The notes beneath the pieces were generated by a model. It saw only the letters and a list, made by a program, of their open reading frames with translations. It did not search any database and was not told where the DNA came from. From Candidatus Babelota bacterium (GTDB taxonomy: Bacteria; Babelota; Babeliae; Babelales; JAUPTZ01): a stretch of DNA of 5,794 nt. Location: positions 1 through 5,794 of the forward strand of contig JAUPVI010000070.1 of NCBI GenBank assembly GCA_030917105.1. The letters run 5' to 3'. Made by a program: the position numbers and the translations under genes. Positions within the stretch are counted from its first letter, which is position 1; the number at the start of each line of letters is the position of its first letter. Shown here piece by piece: positions 1-5,794 of the stretch.

Positions 1-1695
1 GCTCGCCTGCGTTCCTTTACTTTTTTTGAGGAGCGTGAAGAAGAAGTTGAGAGTGTGGGGGAGGAGGAGTTGTATAGTTCATCAGTAGTGCTAACGGCCG
101 ACCAGCGGACAATTGTAGAACATCTCTGTAGCGATTTAAAAACTGGCGCCTATAAACCGACACTTCTCCAGGGGGTGACCGGATCAGGAAAGACTGAAGT
201 GTATAAGGCGGCAATGGCTGCGGCCATTCATCAGGGCAAAACAGTTTTGTTCTTAGCTCCTGAAGTGGGATTAGCCCGCCAGATGCAGGCAAACTTTATG
301 CGCAGTTTTGGTGACCGTATCCTGGTTGCCGGTTGGCATAGTGCGGTGGCTAAGAGTGAGCGTCAGGCAGTGTGGCAAGCTGCAGTACAGGGGACACCAA
401 TGGTTTTGGTTGGGGTGCATTTGCCGGTTTTGCTGCCGCTGACAAATCTTGGACTTATTATTGTTGATGAAGAGCATGATGGGGGGTATGAGGAAAAACA
501 GCACCCACGTATTAACAGTAAACATGCGGCCTTGTTGCGAGCTCGCTATTATGGGGTGCCAATTGTGCTTGGTTCTGCGACCCCGAGCGTTAGCACGCTC
601 TATCATGCAAGCCAGCAGCAGTGGCGCCATTGCTTTTTGACGGAGCGATTTGGGGGAGCTTTTCCGGAGGTGCAGCACGTTATCTTGAGTAAAGAAAAGA
701 AGCGGCCGAACTTTTGGATTTCTAAAGAATTATTGGCGGCATTAGCCGACACGGTATTTCGTGGCAAGCAGGCTATCATTTATCTTAACCGCCGTGGCTA
801 CGGGTTTTTTCTGCAGTGTGTGGAGTGCGGGTACATTTTTGAATGTAGTTCCTGTGCCGTTTCGCTGACAGTGCATCATGATGAGCACGCCGGCGGTGTC
901 GAGCGGATGTTGGAGTGTCATTATTGTAACTTTAGGCGTGCAATGCCGCAAAACTGTACGTCGTGTGGCAAGAGTACCGACGAAGGTAAATGTAAGGGGA
1001 TTGGTACACAGCAAATGGTGTCCATTCTCTCAAAGTTGCTGCCGGCGGCACGTATTGCCCGAGCCGATGCGGATATTTCGCGACGCAAAAAAGCCTGGAA
1101 AGAGACGATCGATGCCTTTGGGGCGGGGGATATTGATATTTTAGTGGGTACTCAGATTGTGACTAAAGGTTTCCACTTTCCCCATGTAATGTTAGTGGGG
1201 GTTATATGGGCTGACAGCGCGGTGCACTTTCCGGTCTATAACGCCCATGAGGTTGCATTGCAGCAGCTCATCCAAGTTGCGGGCCGTGCTGGCCGCGCGA
1301 TGGCAGGTGGTAAGGTTATTGTGCAAAGCTTTGATAAGCATCCGATTTTTTCTTATATCAGCGAAACCACCTATCCACAGTTTTGTGAACAAGAGCTGGC
1401 GGCACGCAAAGAGTGGGGCTACCCGCCGTTTGGGCGATTAGTGACCATTGAGGTGTCACATGAAAATGAAGAGCGTGTGGTTGTCGACGCTCTCATAGTC
1501 AAGGAGCGCATTCAGGCCCGCGTTGGCCTGTTGGTGCAGGTTTTAGGCCCGGCCAGGCCGCTACGAGCAAAAGTTCTGGGAATCCATTATCGCCAGGTGT
1601 TATGTAAGGCGGACAATTACCGCGAGGTGTATGCCGCCCTTGCCGGTGAGGCATGGGATGATCTAGTCAGTGGTGTGTTTATCCATCCGGCGTAG
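1..1695 (+). CDS. priA: Primosomal protein N' (PriA), replication-restart helicase; 5'-truncated
   Basis: PriA is a superfamily 2 3'-to-5' DNA helicase that recognises stalled or repaired forks and reloads the replisome. The frame is open from base 1, leaving 564 residues plus a TAG stop; family members are usually about 650-730 residues, so the N-terminal 3'-DNA-binding domain lies off the left edge. Numbering from the first codon, visible motifs are Walker A GVTGSGKT (58-65), Walker B DEEH (156-159), GSATPS motif III (191-196), GTQIVTKG (motif V) and QVAGRAGR motif VI (425-432). Eight cysteines in four CxxC pairs (273/276, 282/285, 306/309, 319/322) form the two zinc sites inserted in the helicase core, which in PriA serve primosome assembly. 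The C-terminal domain carries the LGPA motif. Oddity: the usual GxRSAxFxP motif reads GVHLPVLLP (138-146). The GTG at 55 is an internal codon, not a start, because the frame and the expected fold continue upstream. The gene ends at a strong terminator facing a convergent lipoprotein gene. Assignment to PriA is secure. Confidence 0.96.
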   Translation, partial: ARLRSFTFFEEREEEVESVGEEELYSSSVVLTADQRTIVEHLCSDLKTGAYKPTLLQGVTGSGKTEVYKAAMAAAIHQGKTVLFLAPEVGLARQMQANFMRSFGDRILVAGWHSAVAKSERQAVWQAAVQGTPMVLVGVHLPVLLPLTNLGLIIVDEEHDGGYEEKQHPRINSKHAALLRARYYGVPIVLGSATPSVSTLYHASQQQWRHCFLTERFGGAFPEVQHVILSKEKKRPNFWISKELLAALADTVFRGKQAIIYLNRRGYGFFLQCVECGYIFECSSCAVSLTVHHDEHAGGVERMLECHYCNFRRAMPQNCTSCGKSTDEGKCKGIGTQQMVSILSKLLPAARIARADADISRRKKAWKETIDAFGAGDIDILVGTQIVTKGFHFPHVMLVGVIWADSAVHFPVYNAHEVALQQLIQVAGRAGRAMAGGKVIVQSFDKHPIFSYISETTYPQFCEQELAARKEWGYPPFGRLVTIEVSHENEERVVVDALIVKERIQARVGLLVQVLGPARPLRAKVLGIHYRQVLCKADNYREVYAALAGEAWDDLVSGVFIHPA

Positions 1696-1705
1696 AGGTT
1701 AAGCA

Positions 1706-1743
1706 ATAAAAAAAGCCCTGGAAATTTCCAGGGCTTTTTTTAT
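1706..1743. terminator. Bidirectional intrinsic terminator between convergent genes
   Basis: A 38-bp perfect palindrome is centred between 1724 and 1725. The core arm is GCCCTGGAAA (1715-1724) and its complement is 1725-1734. Seven A's (1708-1714) precede it and seven T's (1735-1741) follow it, so each strand's transcript forms a GC-rich hairpin followed by a U-tract. It starts 11 nt after the priA stop and ends 27 nt before the last base of the lipoprotein gene read from the other strand, so it can end both transcripts. Confidence 0.93.
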
Positions 1744-1770
1744 AAACGCGGTGTACGTCTAGTGGATATC

Positions 1771-2628
1771 TTAGCAGACAAGCAACTCGACACATGAAGC
1801 TGATGCCGGGCTCATGAATTCGCTTAGTGTTTCACCGTAGCCGGTCGCATGAAGTTGGTCGCTGTTCAAGCCAGCGTCGATGAACGCTTGACGAAGGGCT
1901 TCAGCACGCTTTTGTGAAAGCTCTAATGCGTTCGGTGCAGATGCTTCGGCATGGCCGGCGCATACTACATCACGGCCAGCGGCGAGTGCAGCGCGGGCGA
2001 CTTGGATGTTCCGGTCAAGGATGTCTTTTTGCGAGTCAGCGATTGCAGTGCTGTTTTCGGCGAATTGAACGGTTTGAAAGCCGAGCAAGTTGCTTTCGCG
2101 AGCAGCGTCTTCAAGCTCTCTTTTTGCAAATGCAATAGCGTCTTGTTCCCAGCCCATAAGGCTTTCGCGTTCAGCAACGCTTAACTTTTCAATATCAAAA
2201 TCAGGGTTGAAAAGGTCTTCACCCATAGCAGCAATTTGAGCGCGCTTGCTTTCATCTTGTTTTAAGATGGCAGCCAACTCACGCATAGCTTCTTCTTGAA
2301 CGGCGTCGCGCTCTTCTTGAGAAAGGTTTGCAAGAATGTCTTCTTCGTCGTCTTCTTCTGCTTCAAGAGCTTCGTTTTCGAGCTCGTCTTCAAGTTCATC
2401 TTCAAGTTCGTCTTCTAATTCTTCTTCAGCAGAGGTAATTACGTTGTCTAAATCATCGCTCTCGTCATCAAGCATATCCAAAACGGCGAGCAACTCTTCG
2501 TCGGTCATGTCATTTTCATTGACAATAACTTGTTCTGCTCTAGGAGCAACCTTTTTTTCTTCTTTTTTTGATCCGCAACCGGTCATAGCCAAGCTTGCAA
2601 GCATGGCAGCGTATAAAAATCTTTTCAT
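1771..2628 (-). CDS. OmpA/Pal-like outer-membrane lipoprotein with acidic linker
   Basis: Predicted 285-residue lipoprotein that probably anchors the envelope to peptidoglycan. Residues 1-17 form a lipoprotein signal peptide (MKR, a hydrophobic stretch, then AMTG) with the lipidated cysteine at C18. The following residue is Gly rather than Asp, which by the E. coli rule favours the outer membrane. A short KKEEKK tether follows. Residues 40-97 are extremely acidic: 33 of 58 are Asp/Glu with no Lys/Arg, including consecutive ELED units. Residues 98-180 are charged and probably helical. Residues 181-285 resemble an OmpA-like domain (VQF strand, AGHAE, LSQKRA, then ATGYGET near 262-267). R241 matches the peptidoglycan-contacting Arg of OmpA, but the usual GHTD Asp is Glu (E228) and the motif spacing is two residues short. 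Three further cysteines occur (223, 279, 285), the last being the C-terminal residue. The ATG at 2626-2628 is chosen because GAGGG lies 9 nt upstream; an in-frame TTG at 2635-2637 is too close to it. It is monocistronic here, divergent from rng and convergent with priA. The specific name (Pal or another OmpA-family lipoprotein) cannot be settled; no Tol genes are in view. Confidence 0.87.
   Translation of the reverse strand: MKRFLYAAMLASLAMTGCGSKKEEKKVAPRAEQVIVNENDMTDEELLAVLDMLDDESDDLDNVITSAEEELEDELEDELEDELENEALEAEEDDEEDILANLSQEERDAVQEEAMRELAAILKQDESKRAQIAAMGEDLFNPDFDIEKLSVAERESLMGWEQDAIAFAKRELEDAARESNLLGFQTVQFAENSTAIADSQKDILDRNIQVARAALAAGRDVVCAGHAEASAPNALELSQKRAEALRQAFIDAGLNSDQLHATGYGETLSEFMSPASASCVELLVC
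2381..2428 (-). repeat. 12-nt imperfect tandem repeat (four units) in the lipoprotein gene
   Basis: Four consecutive 12-nt units on the plus strand read agctcgtcttca (2381-2392), agttcatcttca (2393-2404), agttcgtcttct (2405-2416) and aattcttcttca (2417-2428). On the coding strand they give the repeated Glu-Leu-Glu-Asp/Glu units of the acidic linker. The unit is a multiple of three, so gain or loss of units changes linker length without a frameshift. Confidence 0.85.
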
Positions 2629-2637
2629 AATACTCAA

Positions 2638-2642
2638 CCCTC
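2638..2642 (-). promoter_or_regulatory. Ribosome-binding site of the lipoprotein gene
   Basis: The minus strand reads GAGGG here, 9 nt before the ATG at 2628. This spacing supports the ATG start. The upstream in-frame TTG (2635-2637) would directly abut the site with no spacer. Confidence 0.65.
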
Positions 2643-2760
2643 TGTATACTGAGTGAAAACTTGTGTTCTAGGCGTGCTGTCTAACCATCACACGGCGAAA
2701 ACGTTATCACATTCGCTTTCTTTTTCCTATAGATTAGATGTATTTCTCGAATTTGAACGT

Positions 2761-2774
2761 AAAATAGCTATTTT
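2761..2774. promoter_or_regulatory. 14-bp perfect palindrome, possible operator
   Basis: AAAATAGCTATTTT is perfectly self-complementary and sits in the divergent promoter region, 57 bp before rng. It could be a dimeric regulator site acting on either gene. It is AT-rich, so chance is also plausible, and no regulator family is recognised from it. Confidence 0.25.
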
Positions 2775-2822
2775 CAGCCTATTAACCAAGTTAAAAAAGT
2801 ATAACCAAAGTCCATTTATTTA

Positions 2823-2829
2823 AAGGGGA
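2823..2829 (+). promoter_or_regulatory. Ribosome-binding site of rng, closely spaced
   Basis: AAGGGGA lies immediately upstream of the ATG at 2831, leaving only 1-2 nt between the G-rich core and the start codon, shorter than the usual 5-9 nt. The start is still preferred because the protein's first residues (MLKKILI) align with family N-termini and no other suitable start is near. Confidence 0.5.
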
Positions 2830-2830
2830 C

Positions 2831-4351
2831 ATGTTGAAGAAAATTCTTATAAGCCGTTCGCCATGGCAAGTGCGAGCGGCCATTATTGATGATGGCAAAC
2901 TCCAAGACGTATATTTCGACGATCAAAGTAACATTGACCTCGAGCGGTGTTTTTATAAAGGAAAAGTCTCTAAGGTGATCCCAGGACTTCAAACGGCTTT
3001 CGTTGATATTGGTCGTGAAAAAGCCGGATTTTTGCACATTTCAGAAATTGACCGTTCGCTTGCAGCTGATCGGATAGCCAAATCTCAGCAGATTGAGGGA
3101 ATGGACGAGCCGTCGTATGACGCCCATACTGTCAAGCGAGTGATGGATATTACGAAAGTGTTTCGCGAAGGGGAAGATACTCTTGTTCAGGTGATTAAAG
3201 AGCCTGTGTATGAAAAAGGAGCAAAGCTTACTACCTGTTTCACGCTACCAGGTAAATTTATTGTTCTAATGCCAAATATTCCACAAATTGGTGTTTCTAA
3301 AAAAATCGAAAATCGTGATGAACGGACGCGCCTGCGCACTATTTTGACCTCCTGCCTTCCTAAGGGAATGGGGGCTATTGTCCGAACCACTTCTGAGCAG
3401 CGGTCTTCTTCAGACATCCAAAAAGATGTCGCTTTTCTTGTTTCCTTGTGGAATACCATTCAAAAGAAATTTGCTAAGTCCTCTGCGGGTGAGTGCTTGT
3501 TTACTGACCTTCCATTGAGCCTTCGCGTCGTGCGGGAGCACTTTGGCGAAGACATTCAGCAGATTGTTATTGATGATAAGCATGATTTTCAGACGGTATC
3601 TAATTACATCCGTAATCTGATGCCAGAAAGTGCCGACAAGCTTCTTTATCATGACACCAAACCTGGGTTGTTTGAAAAATATGAGATTGATCAGCAAATT
3701 GAAGCGGCGTTGCTGCGTAAGGTACCGCTTCGATGCGGTGGAACTTTGTTGATTGATACTGCAGAAGCGATGACCGTTATCGACGTTAACACTGGTCGTT
3801 ATACCGGCAAGGATAACTTAGAAGAAACCATTCTTAAGACCAATCTTGAGGCTGCTGACGAAGTTGTTCGACAGCTTCGTTTGAGAAACATTGGTGGATT
3901 GATCGTTATCGACTTTATCGACATGCTTTCGTCGCAGAATCGCCAAAAATTGTCGGCTCATCTTGAGCGGGCATTGAAGAAAAAAGACAAATTTCAATCG
4001 GTGACCTTGAAGGTTTCCGAATTTGGTTTGGTGCAAATGACGCGTAAGCGATCTGGTAAGACATTGACTCAGCAATTGATGCGGGCGTGTCCGAATTGTA
4101 AGTCTCTTGGCTATGTTAAATCGCTTGCGACGCTGACTCACGAATTGCTTGCGCGATGCCAGGCAAAGATAATGAAGGAAGCGCTAAAAGGGCCGTTTCT
4201 TTTCACATTCTCGCCAGAGATTTTCCATCACTTGGTACACAATGAGTACAACGCGATTTTAACTCTTGAAAAAGAGATTGGGTTTCGTATTGTGCTTGAG
4301 CTGAATGAGTCTTTCGCAAATGACCAGTATTTGATCGGTCGAACTGAATAA
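2831..4351 (+). CDS. rng: Ribonuclease E/G family endoribonuclease (RNase G-like)
   Basis: Single-strand-specific endoribonuclease of the RNase E/G family, acting in rRNA maturation and mRNA decay, usually preferring 5'-monophosphate ends. The protein is complete at 506 residues, close to E. coli RNase G (489), and lacks the long C-terminal degradosome scaffold of RNase E. The S1 domain lies at about 36-130 with F57 and F67 at the positions of the RNA-contacting Phe pair of E. coli RNase E; between about 73 and 115 it carries a charged insertion. The 5'-sensor R185-T186 matches R169-T170 of RNase E. The DNase I-like catalytic domain has IDVN (D318, N320) and VIDFIDM (D361); the two catalytic Asp residues are 43 apart, as in E. 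coli (D303/D346). The zinc-link CPNC (C420, C423) that joins protomers is intact. About 80 residues follow it. All catalytic and zinc residues are present, so it should be active. The gene ends with tandem stops TAA TAG, and gatB starts 19 nt later, so they probably form an operon. The choice between the names rng and rne rests on length only. Confidence 0.95.
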   Translation: MLKKILISRSPWQVRAAIIDDGKLQDVYFDDQSNIDLERCFYKGKVSKVIPGLQTAFVDIGREKAGFLHISEIDRSLAADRIAKSQQIEGMDEPSYDAHTVKRVMDITKVFREGEDTLVQVIKEPVYEKGAKLTTCFTLPGKFIVLMPNIPQIGVSKKIENRDERTRLRTILTSCLPKGMGAIVRTTSEQRSSSDIQKDVAFLVSLWNTIQKKFAKSSAGECLFTDLPLSLRVVREHFGEDIQQIVIDDKHDFQTVSNYIRNLMPESADKLLYHDTKPGLFEKYEIDQQIEAALLRKVPLRCGGTLLIDTAEAMTVIDVNTGRYTGKDNLEETILKTNLEAADEVVRQLRLRNIGGLIVIDFIDMLSSQNRQKLSAHLERALKKKDKFQSVTLKVSEFGLVQMTRKRSGKTLTQQLMRACPNCKSLGYVKSLATLTHELLARCQAKIMKEALKGPFLFTFSPEIFHHLVHNEYNAILTLEKEIGFRIVLELNESFANDQYLIGRTE

Positions 4352-4359
4352 TAGGTTGT

Positions 4360-4364
4360 AGGGG
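4360..4364 (+). promoter_or_regulatory. Ribosome-binding site of gatB
   Basis: AGGGG lies 6 nt before the ATG at 4371, within the 19-nt rng-gatB gap. There is no terminator in that gap, which supports co-transcription with rng. Confidence 0.7.
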
Positions 4365-4370
4365 TAGATT

Positions 4371-5780
4371 ATGGTCGAGCAAACACCAAATATATTAGAC
4401 TTGTTTCCTGCTTATGAAGCAACCATTGGTATTGAAGTACATGTACAGCTCAAGACCAATTCCAAGATATTTTGCGAATGTTCAAATGTGTTTGGAGTCA
4501 CTCCAAACCGCAATATTTGCCAAATTTGCGCCGGGTATCCTGGTGTACTGCCGATGCTCAACAAAAAAGTTGTTGAATATGCGGTAATGGCTGGCCTTGC
4601 AACCAACTGCCGCATAACGCCGGTCAGCGAGTTTGCTCGTAAGCACTATTACTACCCCGACTTGCCTAAAAATTACCAAGTTACTCAAGGTGTCATCGCA
4701 ATTTGCCATGACGGCTGGGTGCCAACTGAGCAATTGGACGGCTCTCTCAAGAAGATTGGTATTGGTCGTATCCACATGGAAGAAGATGCTGGTAAAACTA
4801 TGCACGGGAATGATGGTCGCAGTTTAGTTGACCTGAATCGTGCAGGAACACCTCTTCTGGAAGTGGTGAGTAACCCTGATATTGCTAATGCGCATGAAGC
4901 CAAGGCTTACTTGATGAACTTGCGTTTAATCATGCAGTATCTTGGTATCTCTGACGTAAATATGGAAGAAGGATCGTTTCGAGCAGACATCAACATTTCG
5001 GTTAAGAAGAAGGGGGCCACGAAATTGGGAACCCGAGCTGAAGTGAAGAACGTCAACTCTTTTAAATTCATTGTGCAGGCAATTAACTACGAAATTGAAC
5101 GTCAAATCGATATCCTTGAATCGGGCGGGGCAGTTCGCCAAGAAACCCGTTTGTGGAACGAAAAAGATCAAAAGACGATGTTTATGCGGTGCAAGACCGA
5201 TGCAGATGACTATCGCTACTTTACCGAGCCAGATTTGCCGATGGTAGTAATTGATGAGGCGTTTTTAGCACGGATGAAGGCGGAAGTTCCTGAGTTGCCG
5301 TTTGCTAAAAAAGAACGGTTTATGGCTGCATTGGGCCTTTCTGAGTACGATGCTGATGTGTTGGTACAGGACCGTGCCGTGGCTGCCTATTTTGAAGCAG
5401 CGTGTGTAGTGTATGATAAGCCAAAGCTGATCGCCAACTGGATTTTGCGTGACGTTCTTGGGTATCTGAATGAACAGAAGAAACCAGTGGAACAAAGCCC
5501 TATTTCGCCTGCAATGGTTGCAGAACTAGTGCGATTGATTGATACCGATGTTATTAATACCAAAGTTGCCCAAGAAGTATTTGCCGAGATGGCGATTACT
5601 GGCAAAATGCCATCGACTATCGTTAAAGAAAAAGGTTTGGAGCAGGTAAGTGATGCTGGTGCGTTAGAAGCTATTTGCAAGAAAATTGTAGACAGTAACC
5701 CTGATGTTGCCGAAAAATACCGATCTGGTAATCAGCGAATGTTTGGATTTTTTGTTGGCCTTGCCATGAAGGAAACAGGT
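4371..5780 (+). CDS. gatB: Asp-tRNA(Asn)/Glu-tRNA(Gln) amidotransferase subunit B (GatB); 3'-truncated
   Basis: GatB is the kinase/tRNA-binding subunit of the GatCAB complex, which converts misacylated Glu-tRNA(Gln) and/or Asp-tRNA(Asn) to the amide form using ammonia from GatA and ATP. From the ATG, 470 genuine residues are visible; the family is usually about 475-490, so only the last 10-20 and the stop are missing. Visible signatures are the IGIEVH start of the catalytic cradle (19-24), a four-cysteine zinc site (C35, C37, C50, C53), EFARKHYYYPDLPKNYQ (87-103), LNRAGTPLLE (155-164), GTRAEVKNVNSF (220-231) and a DYRYFTEPDLP segment. The C-terminal part (from about residue 300) is the helical plus YqeY-like tail that holds tRNA, ending in FGFFVGLAMKETG. 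The frame continues to base 5794, but residues 471-474 (RSEE) are encoded by adapter sequence and should be dropped. gatA and gatC are not in the window. The gene is probably in an operon with rng. Presence of GatB implies that at least one of Gln-tRNA or Asn-tRNA is made indirectly in this organism. Confidence 0.96.
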
Positions 5781-5794
5781 AGATCGGAAGAGCG
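5781..5794. other. Illumina TruSeq adapter remnant (sequencing artefact)
   Basis: The final 14 bases, AGATCGGAAGAGCG, are identical to the beginning of the Illumina TruSeq read-2 adapter (read-1 and read-2 adapters share the first 13 bases; the final G fits read 2). They occur exactly at the edge of the window and replace the expected C-terminal end of GatB with RSEE. This is untrimmed adapter at a contig end, not genomic DNA. The genomic sequence should be taken as ending at about 5780. Confidence 0.93.

Larger units (their letters stand above)
2629..2830. promoter_or_regulatory. Divergent intergenic region with promoters for the lipoprotein gene and rng
   Basis: This 202-bp AT-rich gap separates two divergently transcribed genes, so promoters in both directions must lie here or overlap the genes. 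No convincing -35/-10 pair was found on either strand. Weak candidates are TATAAC at 2800-2805 (plus strand, five of six matches to TATAAT but no good -35), TAAAAT at 2760-2765 (plus), and TGTGATAAC on the minus strand near 2701-2712, which resembles an extended -10. A 14-bp palindrome lies at 2761-2774. No ORF, tRNA or riboswitch-like structure is evident. Confidence 0.5.

Noticed and set aside
55..57. GTG as the start of priA
   Set aside because: The frame is open to base 1, and PriA needs a long N-terminal DNA-binding region upstream, so the gene is cut by the window edge.
271..678. 135-codon minus-strand ORF inside priA
   Set aside because: It lies fully antisense to conserved helicase motifs of PriA, and its translation shows no recognisable domain.
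1951..2184. Plus-strand ORFs opposite the lipoprotein gene
   Set aside because: Antisense to the OmpA-like domain, cysteine-rich by chance, without a ribosome-binding site or recognisable product.
2635..2637. TTG as the start of the lipoprotein gene
   Set aside because: It directly abuts the GAGGG site, whereas the ATG three codons later has proper spacing and gives a typical MKR signal-peptide start.
2336..2656. Serine-rich plus-strand ORF of 106 codons
   Set aside because: It is the antisense shadow of the acidic Glu/Asp codons of the lipoprotein gene; the poly-Ser results from complementing GAA/GAC runs. No ribosome-binding site or family similarity.
2753..2785. TTGAAC ... TATTAA as an rng promoter
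   Set aside because: The spacer is 21 bp, too long for a normal housekeeping sigma-factor promoter, and both hexamers match at only four of six positions.
1..5780. CRISPR array, insertion sequence, tRNA, toxin-antitoxin or other hidden system
   Set aside because: No spaced direct repeats, terminal inverted repeats, cloverleaf-like sequence or small paired ORFs were seen; the window is densely filled by four housekeeping-type genes.

Overview
The window holds four protein genes from a Gram-negative-type bacterium: priA (5' end missing), an OmpA/Pal-like lipoprotein gene on the minus strand, rng (RNase E/G family), and gatB (3' end missing). Evidence for a Gram-negative cell is a lipobox-bearing protein with a C-terminal OmpA-like peptidoglycan-binding domain, and a catalytic-core-only RNase E/G. 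The standard genetic code fits all four genes. Ribosome-binding sites are G-rich (GAGGG, AGGGG). The PriA copy departs from the usual family motifs in a way that suggests a deep-branching or uncultured lineage. Candidate phylum Dependentiae (TM6) came to mind, but this is only an impression and cannot be confirmed without a database.

Layout: 1-1695 (+) is the helicase part of PriA, open at the left edge. 1706-1743 is a perfect palindrome with flanking A and T runs, a bidirectional terminator between convergent genes. 1771-2628 (-) is a 285-residue lipoprotein with a very acidic low-complexity linker (partly a 12-nt tandem repeat) and an OmpA-like domain. 2629-2830 is a 202-bp AT-rich divergent intergenic region with a 14-bp perfect palindrome. 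2831-4351 (+) is a complete 506-residue RNase E/G protein. 4371 onward (+) is gatB, 19 nt downstream of rng and probably co-transcribed with it.

The last 14 bases (5781-5794) match the start of the Illumina TruSeq adapter exactly. The right end is therefore very likely a contig end with untrimmed adapter, and the last four apparent GatB residues are artefactual.

Functionally these are housekeeping genes: replication restart (PriA), envelope-peptidoglycan tethering (lipoprotein), RNA processing and decay (RNase G/E) and tRNA-dependent amidation for Gln/Asn-tRNA (GatB). I see no mobile element, CRISPR array, tRNA, rRNA or defence system, and no convincing new biological system. The points of interest are the adapter tail, the altered PriA motif and the unusual lipoprotein.
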